From assembly GCA_014843695.1 (NCBI GenBank), contig CM026401.1:47581486-47645485 (forward strand): DNA of 64,000 bases. The letters run 5' to 3'. This document shows positions 22,227 to 37,200 of the stretch, piece by piece. Both the position numbers and the translations under genes were made by a program. The notes beneath the pieces were generated by a model. It was given only the letters and a program-made list of their open reading frames with translations. It was not told the origin of the DNA and did not search any database. Position 1 is the stretch's first letter. The number at the start of each line of letters is the position of its first letter. The stretch is from Archivesica marissinica (lineage: Eukaryota; Mollusca; Bivalvia; Venerida; Vesicomyidae).

Positions 22227-25200
22227 CTGAATCAGAGAAAAATTCAAACTTCAAGTGGGTCATTTATTCATATGATCAAAACTGACAAAATTAAGGTACT
22301 GTTTAACACATCTGCAGTAACAAGCCCCGCATCTGATGGGTCTTGAACCATAGACATCGTGAAAACTGACAAAATTACTGTTTATCACCACTTCAGTAAC
22401 AAGCCCCGCATCTGATGGGTCTCGAACCATTGACGTCATGTGACAAAATTACTGTTTATCACCACTTCAGTAACAAGCCCCGCATCTGATGGGTCTCGAA
22501 CCATTGACGTCATGTGACAAAATTACTGTTTATCACCACTTCAGTAACAAGCCCCGCCTCTGATGGGTCTCGAACCATTGACGTCATGTGACAAAATTAC
22601 TGTTTATCACCACTTCAGTAACAAGCCCCGCCTCTGATGGGTCTCGAACCATTGACGTCATGTGACAAAATTACTGTTTATCACCACTTCAGTAACAAGC
22701 CCCGCCTCTGATGGGTCTCGAACCATTGACGTCATGTGACAAAATTACTGTTTATCACCACTTCAGTAACAAGCCCCGCCTCTGATGGGTCTCGAACCAT
22801 TGACGTCATGTGACAAAATTACTGTTTATCACCACTTCAGTAACAAGCCCCGCATCTGATGGGTCTCGAACCATTGACGTCATGTGACAAAATTACTGTT
22901 TATCACCACTTCAGTAACAAGCCCCGCCTCTGATGGGTCTCGAACCATTGACGTCATGTGACAAAATTACTGTTTATCACCACTTCAGTAACAAGCCCCG
23001 CATCTGATGGGTCTCGAACCATTGACGTCATGTGACAAAATTACTGTTTATCACCACTTCAGTAACAAGCCCCGCCTCTGATGGGTCTCGAACCATTGAC
23101 GTCATGTGACAAAATTACTGTTTATCACCACTTCAGTAACAAGCCCCGCCTCTGATGGGTCTCGAACCATTGACGTCATGTGACAAAATTACTGTTTATC
23201 ACCACTTCAGTAACAAGCCGCATCTGATGGGCTCGAACCATTGACGTCATGTGACAAAATTACTGTTTATCACCACTTCAGTAACAAGCCCCGCCTCTGA
23301 TGGGTCTCGAACCATTGACGTCATGTGACAAAATTACTGTTTATCACCACTTCAGTAACAAGCCCCGCCTCTGATGGGTCTCGAACCATTGACGTCATGT
23401 GACAAAATTACTGTTTATCACCACTTCAGTAACAAGCCCCGCCTCTGATGGGTCTCGAACCATTGACGTCATGTGACAAAATTACTGTTTATCACCACTT
23501 CAGTAACAAGCCCCGCCTCTGATGGGTCTCGAACCATTGACGTCATGTGACAAAATTACTGTTTATCACCACTTCAGTAACAAGCCCCGCATCTGATGGG
23601 TCTCGAACCATTGACGTCATGTGACAAAATTACTGTTTATCACCACTTCAGTAACAAGCCCAGCATCTGATGGGTCTCGAACCATTGACGTCATGTGACA
23701 AAATTACTGTTTATCACCACTTCAGTAACAAGCCCCGCATCTGATGGGTCTCGAACCATTGACGTCATGTGACAAAATTACTGTTTATCACCACTTCAGT
23801 AACAAGCCCCGCATCTGATGGGTCTCGAACCATTGACGTCATGTGACAAAATTACTGTTTATCACCACTTCAGTAACAAGCCCCGCATCTGATGGGTCTC
23901 GAACCATTGACGTCATGTGACAAAATTACTGTTTATCACCACTTCAGTAACAAGCCCCGCCTCTGATGGGTCTCGAACCATTGACGTCATGTGACAAAAT
24001 TACTGTTTATCACCACTTCAGTAACAAGCCCCGCATCTGATGGGTCTCGAACCATTGACGTCATGTGACAAAATTACTGTTTATCACCACTTCAGTAACA
24101 AGCCCCGCCTCTGATGGGTCTCGAACCATTGACGTCATGTGACAAAATTACTGTTTATCACCACTTCAGTAACAAGCCCCGCCTCTGATGGGTCTCGAAC
24201 CATTGACGTCATGTGACAAAATTACTGTTTATCACCACTTCAGTAACAAGCCCCGCCTCTGATGGGTCTCGAACCATTGACGTCATGTGACAAAATTACT
24301 GTTTATCACCACTTCAGTAACAAGCCCCGCCTCTGATGGGTCTCGAACCATTGACGTCATGTGACAAAATTACTGTTTATCACCACTTCAGTAACAAGCC
24401 CCGCATCTGATGGGTCTCGAACCATTGACGTCATGTGACAAAATTACTGTTTATCACCACTTCAGTAACAAGCCCAGCATCTGATGGGTCTCGAACCATT
24501 GACGTCATGTGACAAAATTACTGTTTATCACCACTTCAGTAACAAGCCCCGCATCTGATGGGTCTCGAACCATTGACGTCATGTGACAAAATTACTGTTT
24601 ATCACCACTTCAGTAACAAGCCCCGCATCTGATGGGTCTCGAACCATTGACGTCATGTGACAAAATTACTGTTTATCACCACTTCAGTAACAAGCCCCGC
24701 ATCTGATGGGTCTCGAACCATTGACGTCATGTGACAAAATTACTGTTTATCACCACTTCAGTAACAAGCCCCGCATCTGATGGGTCTCAAACCATTGACG
24801 TCATGTGACAAAATTACTGTTTATCACCACTTCAGTAACAAGCCCCGCATCTGATGGGTCTCGAACCATTGACGTCATGTGACAAAATTACTGTTTATCA
24901 CCACTTCAGTAACAAGCCCCGCCTCTGATGGGTCTCGAACCATTGACGTCATGTGACAAAATTACTGTTTATCACCACTTCAGTAACAAGCCCCGCCTCT
25001 GATGGGTCTCGAACCATTGACGTCATGTGACAAAATTACTGTTTATCACCACTTCAGTAACAAGCCCCGCATCTGATGGGTCTCGAACCATTGACGTCAT
25101 GTGACAAAATTACTGTTTATCACCACTTCAGTAACAAGCCCCGCCTCTGATGGGTCTCGAACCATTGACGTCATGTGACAAAATTACTGTTTATCACCAC

Positions 25201-28200
25201 TTCAGTAACAAGCCCCGCCTCTGATGGGTCTCGAACCATTGACGTCATGTGACAAAATTACTGTTTATCACCACTTCAGTAACAAGCCCCGCCTCTGATG
25301 GGTCTCGAACCATTGACGTCATGTGACAAAATTACTGTTTATCACCACTTCAGTAACAAGCCCCGCCTCTGATGGGTCTCGAACCATTGACGTCATGTGA
25401 CAAAATTACTGTTTATCACCACTTCAGTAACAAGCCCCGCATCTGATCATGGATCCTGAACCTTCACCGTCCCAATTGCCATGCCGACACCGAAATCACA
25501 AATGAAAAAAATACTTACCTCCCCTTCTTGCATTAATAATGAAATACTTAGGGAGCGGAGCATATGTTATACACATTTATTTCAGCTAGAATGTGAAAGA
25601 AACAAAATCTTTCAACATTAGACTACATTAATCGCTCTCGTGGAATCCATCGTGATGCGGGAGAGAGAAGAGTCAACGTGGACCTAAAGTGGCTTACGGT
25701 GCCTTACTAGTAACCTATTTCTAATGTGGTCATTCGTGTGGGAGGAAACCGGAGTACTCGGAGAAAACCCACCTGTTCGATCTGGTACCATCTCACATAC
25801 TTCCCGGTCCGAGGATCGAACCCGGGTTGCATTGGTGAGAAGTGCGCGCGCTAATGAAATATAGAAACTCATCAGTGTAATAATATGCTTTGTTGATTTT
25901 GGGGTCGCACCGACAGCTTCGGTCATACGGCAACTCTCTCCGGCTATTATTTATGGAGGAAGACCATGGGTAGAACCACAGACCTACTGCAAGCCAGCTA
26001 AATAGCTTCCTCGCATGAAATGATTTAACACCCCCAGCGGGATTCGAACCTCCACCGGTGAGGGGCAAGTGATTTGAAGTAAACGACCGCAACCACTCGA
26101 CCATGCAATAAAATTCATTATTCCATTGGTTGAAAACAGTGCAATGGTTTCCAGCAACTGCAGTTTGAAATATTAGCTGTCAATCACGTCATTTATTGCA
26201 TCATCTAATTGCGACGTTCTAGCATCATTTAGCGCACAGTTGCACCGTTCACTGCAGTTTGAAATATTAGCTGTCAATCACGTCATTTATTGCACCATCT
26301 AATTGCGACGTTCTAGCACCATTTAGCGCACAGTTGCACCATTTTCTATCGCAAAAACACTTCATTTTAAAATAAAAAGAACATTTGCTTGTATAAGTGA
26401 CTGATTCAATTGCATGTATATATCACCCATGAACGCAGAAAGCTATTATTATCACTCTATGCTGGTAATACGTCTTATATAATAATGCTTTCAGTGTTCA
26501 ATCGGTGGAATATACTAGTAAAAAAAAGTAAAGTGTTTATTTATTATAGTGTCGCCCCTATTGAAAGGGCCAGCCATTTCTGACTTATGAGACACCTCTT
26601 TTTATGAACATCAGTACTTCCCGAATCCTATGCTTGTATGCCAGGCTGGTAGGCAATCTATAACCATTATTTAACTAGCTGGCGCCTCACCAACCAACTG
26701 GCCATATCAGGACGAACCCCCGACCTTAACCACTAGGCCACGGAGACTAGTAATTCGACCATTCACTGTAACCAACAAATATTCTCTCTCTATACAATTT
26801 AGGTGTGACATACCTTTACAAGCATCTTCAACACATCAGTCATGCTTGCATATTCCCGGAAAATCTTCACAAAGCCTTGAATGAAGAAACTGCCATCATT
26901 CAAGTGACGCCAGCTAACATGACCTGTGTAGAGTGGAAAATTGTATGAATACGTTTTCAACTATATCACTTACAGGTTGCTCTAAATATTTCAATTTTCT
27001 ACAGCCAAATATGAAATCACCAGGGTTTAACTGAGATGGTCGTGATAGCGCAGTGGATGAGCGTTCGCTTCAGGTGCGAAAGGACCGGAGTTCGAACCCC
27101 GCTGGAGCCGTTACGATTGTGCCCTTAGGCAAGGCATTTAAATTCCACATTGCCTCTTCTCTCCCCTTCATGGCGATGGATTCCATCAGGAATGAGGTCT
27201 CGAGAGTGATTAATATAAGTTGAAAGAACTTGTTTCGCAATCAAGCTAAAATAAATTTGTATAAACTAACCGAGAAGGTGATTTCAGAGAGTCTCCTTGG
27301 GCTATTTTCAGCTAAGAGAGAAATGTTTTCATAAAGAATACATAGAGGATATATAGAGGATACATAAAGAATACATAGAGGATACATAATGAATACATAG
27401 AGGATACATAGAGAATATATAGAGGATACATTAAGAATACATAGAGGATACATAGATGACAGTTTACGAAATCAGTAATCATCTCCTTTGTATTATTAAA
27501 GTGACACTATAAAAACTTTTTTCTTTTGCAACATGAACTGAAAGTGAAAGTAGGGTTTTCCTGAATCTGTTTGTCACGCTCTGGCGTACATTCGGAAGGC
27601 ATTGCTCTCCATCGGTAATAGGAATAAACATCTAAGACAGCTGATTCAACCTCCTTTGTTGCTGTTGCATCCAAAAACTCATTTAAGCATTGTTTGCAGA
27701 CATTTGTTGATAAACAAATTTGCGTTTACAGCGGTGCTATATTTATTTGATTTTTCTCTCTCGATTATTTGTGAATACTTGGGATTTTTTTAAAAACACA
27801 TTCATTGGAAATTATATTCTTAAATGTCCGGGACATCAAAACATCTTTATTCCAATATAGTGTCACTTTAAGCTTCTCCATTTTTTAAATGTATGGCTTA
27901 AGCCGGATCCCTAATATTATTATCGATAGATGGGTGCAGAAATTAGGATAAATACTTCAGTGAGTAATACCAGGTGATCTAATTAGGATAAATACTTCAG
28001 TTTAGAATACCAGGTGATCTAATTAGGATAAATACTTCAGTGTATAATACCAGGTGATCTAATTAGGATAAATACTTCGGTTTAGAATACCAGGTGGTCT
28101 AATTAGGATAAATACTTCAATATATAATACCAGGTGATCTAATTAGGATAAATACATCAGTGTATAATACCAGGTGGTCTAATTAGGATAAATACATCAG

Positions 28201-31200
28201 TATAGACTACCAGGTGATCTAATTAGGATAAATACTTCAATATATAATACCAGATGATCTAATTAGGATAAATACATCAGTGTATAATACCAGGTGGTCT
28301 AATTAGGATAAATACATCAATGTATAATACCAGGTGATCTAATTAGGATAAATACTTCAGTGTATAATACCAGGTGGTCTAATTAGGATAAATACATCAG
28401 TATAGACTACCAGGTGATCTAATTAGGATAAATACTTCAATATATAATACCAGATGATCTAATTAGGATAAATACATCAGTATAGACTACCAGGTGGTCT
28501 AATTAGGATAAATACATCAATGTATAATACCAGGTGATCTAATTAGGATAAATACATCAATGTATAATACCAGGTGATCTAATTAGGATAAATACATCAA
28601 TGTATAATACCAGGTGATCTAATTAGGATAAATACATCAATGTATAATACCAGGTGATCTAATTAGGATAAATACTTCAGTGTATAATACCAGGTGATCT
28701 AATTAGGATAAATACTTCAGTGTATAATACCAGGTGATCTAATTAGGATAAATACATCAATGTATAATACCAGGTGGTCTAATTAGGATAAATACATCAG
28801 TATAGACTACCAGGTGATCTAATTAGGATAAATACTTCAATATATAATACCAGATGATCTAATTAGGATAAATACATCAGTATAGACTACCAGGTGATCT
28901 AATTAGGATAAATACTTCAATATATAATACCAGATGATCTAATTAGGATAAATACATCAGTATAGACTACCAGGTGGTCTAATTAGGATAAATACATCAA
29001 TGTATAATACCAGGTGATCTAATTAGGATAAATACATCAATGTATAATACCAGGTGATCTAATTAGGATAAATACATCAATGTATAATACCAGGTGATCT
29101 AATTAGGATAAATACATCAATGTATAATACCAGGTGATCTAATTAGGATAAATACATCAATGTATAATACCAGGTGGTCTAATTAGGATAAATACATCAA
29201 TGTATAATACCAGGTGATCTAATTAGGAGAAATACATCAATGTATAATACCAGGTGATCTAATTAGGATAAATACTTCAGTGTATAATACCAGGTGATCT
29301 AATTAGGATAAATACATCAATGTATAATACCAGGTGATCTAATTAGGATAAATACTTCAGTGTATAATACCAGGTGATCTAATTAGGATAAATACATCAA
29401 TGTATAATTCCAGGTGATCTAATTAGGATAAATACATCAATGTATAATACCAGGTGATCTAATTAGGATAAATACTTCAGTGTATAATACCAGGTGATCT
29501 AATTAGGATAAATACATCAATGTATAATTCCAGGTGATCTAATTAGGATAAATACATCAATGTATAATACCAGGTGATCTAATTAGGATAAATACTTCAG
29601 TGTATAATACCAGGTGATCTAATTAGGATAAATACATCAATGTATAATTCCAGGTGATCTAATTAGGATAAATACATCAATGTATAATACCAGGTGATCT
29701 AATTAGGATAAATACTTCAGTGTATAATACCAGGTGATCTAATTAGGATAAATACATCAATGTATAATTCCAGGTGATCTAATTAGGATAAATACATCAA
29801 TGTATAATACCAGGTGATCTAATTAGGATAAATACTTCAGTGTATAATACCAGGTGGTCTAATTAGGATAAATACATCAATATATAATACCAGGTGGTCT
29901 AATTAGGATAAATATATCAATATATAATACCAGGTGATCTAATTAGGATAAATACATCAATATATAATACCAGCTGATGTAATTCGGATAAATGCATCAG
30001 TGTATAATACCAGGTGATCTAATTAGGATAAATGCATCAGTGTATAATACCAGGTGGTCTAATTAGGATAAATACTTCAATATATAATACCAGCTGATGT
30101 AATTCGGATAAATGCATCAGTGTATAATACCAGGTGATCTAATTAGGATAAATGCATCAGTGTATAATACCAGGTGATCTAATTAGGATAAATACTTCAG
30201 TGTATAATACCATGTGGTCTAATTAGGATAAATACTTCAGTGTATAATACCAGGTATTGTAGAGTAGGCAACCAAAAAGTCTTTCATGTTTGGAATTCGA
30301 CTACTGCTCCTAGGTTCTGGAGGAATGCTTCTCACGTCGTGGGATACGCTAACGGTCTCGTGCTCCCCGCGGGTCATGCTACCCTTGTCTTCAAGATCTA
30401 AATGGCAAATGATTCAATTCAGGCTATGCATATGGATACAACAAATGACATTTACTTTGAAAAGTTTGTACAAAGAGGCAGGTATATCGACTTAGATAGA
30501 TGATAAAAACATTTACTTATGTCCCAGCAAATAATGATAATGAAACACTTACTTTTACCTTCTTGCATTGATAATAAAATACTTACTTACCTCCCATGCA
30601 TGATAATGAAATACTTGCTTATCTCCCCTTACATGCATTGAAAATTACCTCCTGTGCATTGACACTTACTTATCTCCCTGCATTGATAATAAAACACTTA
30701 TCTCCCCTGCATTGATAATGAAACACTTACTTACTTATCTCCCCTGCATTGATAATGAAACACTTACTTACTTATCTCCCCTGCATTGATAATGAAACAC
30801 TTATCTCCCCTGCATTGATAATGAAAACTTACTTACTTATCTCCCCTGCATTGATAATGAAACACTTACTTGTCTCCCCTGCATTGATAATGAAACACTT
30901 ACTTATCTCCCCTGCATTGCTAATGAAACACTTACTTACTTATCTCCCCTGCATTGATAATGAAACACTTACTTATCTCCCCTGCATTGCTAATGAAACA
31001 CTTACTTATCTCCCCTGCATTAATAGTAAAACACTTACTTATCTCCCCTGCATTGATAATGAAACACTTCCTTACTTACCTCCCCTACATGCATTGATAA
31101 TGAAAAACTTTGGTTTATGATGTAATGCTGGACATCTCTCTGCAGTAAAAGACTCAAATGCTTCATTGACCTACAAAGATTTTTTCATTTAAAAAACAAC

Positions 31201-34200
31201 CAATCAGTTTACAGGAAACAAACGATAAAATTCACAAATGATATTGACGTGATGCACAAAAGTTATTGAAGTGATGCACAAATGTTATTGACGTGATGCA
31301 CAAATGTTATTGACATGATGCACAAATGTTATTGACATGATGCACAAATGTTATTGACGTGCTGCACAAATGTTATTGACATGATGCACAAATGTTATTG
31401 ACATGATGCACAAATGTTATTGATGTGATGCACAAATGTTATTGATGATGCACAAATGTTATTGATGATGCACAAATGTTATTGATGTGATGCACAAATG
31501 TTATTGACATGATGCACAAATGTTATTGATGTGATGCACAAATGTTATTGACGTGATGCACAAATGTTATTGATGTGATGCACAAATGTTATTGATGATG
31601 CACAAATGTTATTGATGTGATGCACAAATGTTATTGACATGATGCACAAATGTTATTGATGTGATGCACAAATGTTATTGACATGATGCACAAATGTTAT
31701 TGATGTGATGCACAAATGTTATTGATGATGCACAAATGTTATTGATGATGCACAAATGTTATTGATGTGATGCACAAATGTTATTGACGTGATGCACAAA
31801 TGTTATTGATGTGATGCACAAATGTTATTGACGTGATGCACAAATGTTATTGATGTGATGCACAAATGTTATTGATGATGCACAAATGTTATTGATGTGA
31901 TGCACAAATGTTATTGACATGATGCACAAATGTTATTGATGTGATGCACAAATGTTATTGACATGATGCACAAATGTTATTGATGTGATGCACAAATGTT
32001 ATTGACATGATGCACAAATGTTATTGATGTGATGCACAAATGTTATTGACGTGATGCACAAATGTTATTGATGATGCACAAATGTTATTGACAATGGCTG
32101 CTTAATGCAGGTTGGCTGCTTAATAGAGGTCAAATGTATAACAAAGTAACATATTTGTAATCTGAAAACTGGCTGCTTAATGCAGGTTGGCTGCTTAATA
32201 GAGGTCAAATGTATAATACAACAGATTGGGAATCTGGAAACTGGCTGCTTAATAGATGTGACCGCTAACACAGGTTTGACTGTAATGGATTTCATCATGT
32301 GTGTGTGTGTTTTACGTTTATTTATCATCGCTACCGGTTGCCCATATGAACGACGCCGCCTGATGAGATTAGTCATTTTAGATTTTTGGAGGATAGTGCA
32401 ATGATACAGACAGAGACCCATTCCAGAGTCTCCTCTGGTTCTTTTACGTGCACGGTGTAAAGCACCGACACAAGACCTTGGTTTAAAGTCCCATCTGAAA
32501 GACGGTTAATTTTATTAGGGTCAGACGGGGGATTGAACCTGCGATCCCTGGTTTACCAGTCCAGCGTATAACACTTACATTTATGTATCTTCCATCTACT
32601 CCATAGAGATAGTCCTCCGTGCCATGAGTCAGCAAGGCCACAGCCAAGCAATCAACATGCTTTAACTGCTGGTGTTGGGATAGGTTGTGTAAATTCTCCT
32701 TAATTTCCTACAATAACATGGTGAGCGAGCCGCTGTTAACATATAGAATGCAATATTGTTATAAACATACCCCCAACAAAAGCATCTCAGTAATGCAACC
32801 CGGGTTCGATCCTCCGACCGGGAAGTATGTGAGAGGGTACAGTGGTCGCCAGATCGGACAGGTGGGGTTTCTCTGGGTACTCTGGTTTCCTCCCACATGA
32901 ATGACCACATATACGCTTTCAACCGCGCCAACGAGAGTGATTAATATAAGTTGTTAGAACTTGCTTCTCACAAAAAAAAGCATGTGATCACAGGCCAAGT
33001 ATGGGATCAAATACTGGTGAATGGTCACAGGGGGAGGGGCATATAAATTATCATCATCATATGTTCATTAGTGGAGGAGCATACACTGGTCTTATGATCA
33101 CAGGGGGTGGGGCATACACTGGTCATGTGATCACAGGGGGCAGGGCATACACTCGACTTATGATCACAGGGGGCGGTGCATACACTGGTCATGTGATCAC
33201 GGGGGGAGGAGCATATACTTGTCCTATGATTACAGAAGGTGGGGCATGCACTGGACATGTGATTACAGGGGTAGGGCATGCACTGGTCATGGTCTGGGCA
33301 TACACTGGTCATGTGATCACAGGGTCAAGGCATACACTGGTCATGTGATCACAGGGGGCGGGGCATACACTGGTCATGTGATCATTTTGTGACGGGTAGC
33401 AATTATCACTGAATTGGGGACATTTTCACATAAATGTTCTCAAATATGGAAATTTGTGATGTTAAATTGCCAAATACATGAATACGTAACCTAAAGTAAA
33501 TTGCATATATTGCATGCTGGGTAAAATAAAGGCTAGATATAGTTTAAATAATTGCAGCAGACGACAATTCATTAATGTGTTTTTCTTCAAACATGCATAG
33601 GTCCCCGCAGGGGTTTGACATAAATGGAATATACATACATACATACATACAGTTAAACATATGATTCGCCGGAGGCGAGGCTAAATAAGCTCAATCATCA
33701 TCACAGTTAAACACTTACAAATGCTGTTAAATTATGCCGCACGTCCACGCCAAAGCCAAGCGACATAAACAGTGTCTTTAAGCTATCACAATCTATGTCT
33801 GTTCCAAGCCTTTCACTAAGGTCACCTCGGAACTTTCTGTTGTTAATTATCAGTAGCAGCCCTCGTGGATCTGTTTCCATTTTATACTCCTGCAAAAAGA
33901 ATCGTCAGTATTAGCTGCAACCTGACCGAGTATCAAACCCGGACCGTTCTATTCCAAATCCAATGCTCTACATGTACCACTGGACCACGGATGCCACAAA
34001 GTAACATGACATTTAAATACTTGTAAGGTTCTAAACCCAAATGCAAAGCTCAGCAAACTAGTCACTTTTTTTCTCTAATTATGATAACAAAATTACTGGT
34101 TGCACCCAAGACACACATTTGAGTTATTATATGGTCGGGAAAAGGTTATCTGTACGGAAAGTATCAATATGCATATTGACTCTTGAAAAATCCAGCTTGA

Positions 34201-37200
34201 CTCTTGAAAAATCCAGCTTGACTCTTGACATTCAAAGTCTAGTGAATGCCCTGAACCATTCTATGCATCACCATACAACAACTTGTCTTTAGTGTGAACA
34301 GTTAGTATATACAAATATATTTTAGCTCGATTGCAAAACATATAAAATGCATCTAAAATATATAATCACCTTCGAGACCTCGAGATGGAATCCATCGCCA
34401 CGAGCGAGAGAGACGAGGCATGTGGGATTTTAATGCCTTGTCTAAGGGCACAATCGTAATGGCTCCAGTGGGGCTTGAACTCTGGTGTTTCGCACCTGAA
34501 GCGAACGTGCTACAACCGCGCTATCACGAAGAAGCACAAACTAATGGATTGGAATACCTGAAGGTGAATTACGGCTGAATCATCCAATTTTCTTGCATGG
34601 TTGTATCTATTTTTCACTGTAATTACTAATACCTAAACATTTTACTATAATTGTTTAAAGCGACACTATATCCGTGAAAACGCAAATGTCTGCAGAATGT
34701 AATTTGCTATTATATGGTATTATTTTCCCCCAAATATTTGCCTCAAAAATTGAGTATTTCAACTAATAAACAAACGTCGTATACACGGTTTGTTGACATA
34801 ACAAAATAATGTAAATAGGGCTGATATTCATGCGTAATACAACGCATTTATCCTGAATAACACGAGGTATGATACATATTTACCGTGATATCTCACATGT
34901 GTGCCTATGCATATTTATTCGTTGACTAATCTTAGTAAAATTATCTCTAAACGAAAGTATCGCGTGTTTAGTATTGACCCCAATGACAAACAAAAGTCAA
35001 TTCAGGAGCGCGGATGACCGTTATATGAAATTCTACTTTCACTTTTGAAAGTTTGTATGCCACAAAAAAAACACTGTTTATTGATTCAATGTTAGTGTTC
35101 GAATGTATTTGGAAGAATGTGTAGTAGCAACGCATTTATACGTGACAAAATGCATTTTATTTGCTTTTTGCGATGTAATGTCGCTTTAAACATTTATTTG
35201 CTGTTTGCGATGTAATGTCGCTTTAATGAATGTGATGAGGATTATCTATGATTGCTGGCCGACGCTAATGTTTTGTATTGATCCATCAGAAACAAGATCA
35301 TATCAGTTCAAACTGCTGCCACATAGTACAAGTCTATGTTACTGTTTGAGAGATGAACCAACATTGGCCCAAAGCTATGTTACTGTTTGAGAGATGGACC
35401 AACACTGGCCCAACTCTATGTTACTGTTTGAGAGATGGACCAACATTGGCCCAACTCTATGTTACTGTTTGGGAGATGGACCAACATTGGCCCAACTCTA
35501 TGTTACTGATTGGGAGATGAACCAACATTGGCCCAACTCTATGTTACTGTCTGAGAGATGGACCAACATTGGCCCAACTCTATGTTACTGTTTGAGAGAT
35601 GGACCAACATTGGCCCAACTCTATGTTACTGTCTGGGAGATGAACCAACATTGGCCCAACTCTATGTTACTGTTTGAGAGATGGACCAACATTGGCCCAA
35701 CTCTATGTTACTGTCTGGGAGATGGACCAACATTGGCCCAACTCTATGTTACTGTTTGAGAGATGGACCAACATTGGCCCAACTCTATGTTACTGTTTGG
35801 GAGATTGACCAACATTGGCCCAACTCTATGTTACTGTCTGGGAGATGGACCAACATTGGCCCAACTCTAAGTTACTGTCTGGGAGATGGACCAACATTGG
35901 CCCAACTCTATGTTACTGTCTGGGAGATGGACCAACATTGGCCCAACTCTATGTTACTGTTTGGGAGATGGACCAACATTGGCCCAACTCTATGTTACTG
36001 TTTGAGAGATGGACCAACTTTGGCTCAACTCTATGTTACTGTTTGGGAGATGGACCAACATTGGCCCAACACTATGTTACTGTCTGGGAGATGGACCAAC
36101 ATTGGCCCAACTCTATGTTACTGTTTGAGAGATGAACCAACATTGGCCCAACTCTATGTTACTGTTTGGGAGATGGACCAACATTGGCCCAACACTATGT
36201 TACTGTCTGGGAGATGGACCAACATTGGCCCAACTCTATGTTACTGTTTGGGAGATGGACCAACATTGGCCCAACTCTATGTTACTGTCTGGGAGATGGA
36301 CCACCATTGGCCCAACTTTATGTTACTGTTTGGGAGATGGACCAACATTGGCCCAACTCTATGTTACTGTCTGGGAGATGGACCACCATTGGCCCAACTC
36401 TATGTTACTGTTTGGGAGATGGACCAACATTGGCCCAACTCTATGTTACTGTCTGGGAGATGGACCAACATTGGCCCAACTCTATGTTACTGTTTGGGAG
36501 ATGGACCAACATTGGCCCAACTTTATATTACTGTTTGGGAGATGGACCAACATTGGCCCAACTCTATGTTACTGTCTGGGAGATGGACCACATTGGCCCA
36601 ACTCTATGTTACTGTTTGGGAGATGGACCAACATTGGCCCAACTCTATGTTACTGTTTGAGAGATGGACCAACTTTGGCTCAACTCTATGTTACTGTCTG
36701 GGAGATGGACCAACATTGGCCCAACTCTATGTTACTGTTTGGGAGATGGACCAACATTGGCCCAACTCTATGTTACTGTCTGGGAGATGGACCACCATTG
36801 GCCCAACTCTATGTTACTGTTTGGGAGATGGACCAACATTGGCCCAACTCTATGTTACTGTCTGGGAGATGGACCAACATTGGCCCAACTCTATGTTACT
36901 GTTTGGGAGATGGACCAACATTGGCCCAACTTTATATTACTGTTTGGGAGATGGACCAACATTGGCCCAACTCTATGTTACTGTTTGGGAGATGGACCAA
37001 CATTGGCCCAACTTTATATTACTGTTTGGGAGATGGACCAACATTGGCCCAACTCTATGTTACTGTTTGAGAGATTGACCAACATTGGCACAACTCTATG
37101 TTACTGTTTGGGAGATGGACCAACATTGGCCCAACTCTATGTTACTGTTTGGGAGATGGACCAACATTGGCCCAACTCTATGTTACTGTTTGAGAGATTG

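Noticed and set aside
22275..25446. CRISPR array
   Set aside because: Units are contiguous near-identical 74-mers without unique spacers, in a eukaryotic intron.
30286..30495. 69-codon + strand frame
   Set aside because: It is antisense to caspase exon 8, whose - strand reading gives the clear p10 motif and correct splice sites.
34655..35190. Active transposon
   Set aside because: Inverted ends are clear but there is no transposase frame, so it is only a non-autonomous copy.
35681..37078. 465-codon + strand frame as a repeat-protein gene
   Set aside because: It is a 41-bp minisatellite with all + frames open, inside an intron of the - strand caspase; no start context, splice signal or non-repeat domain.
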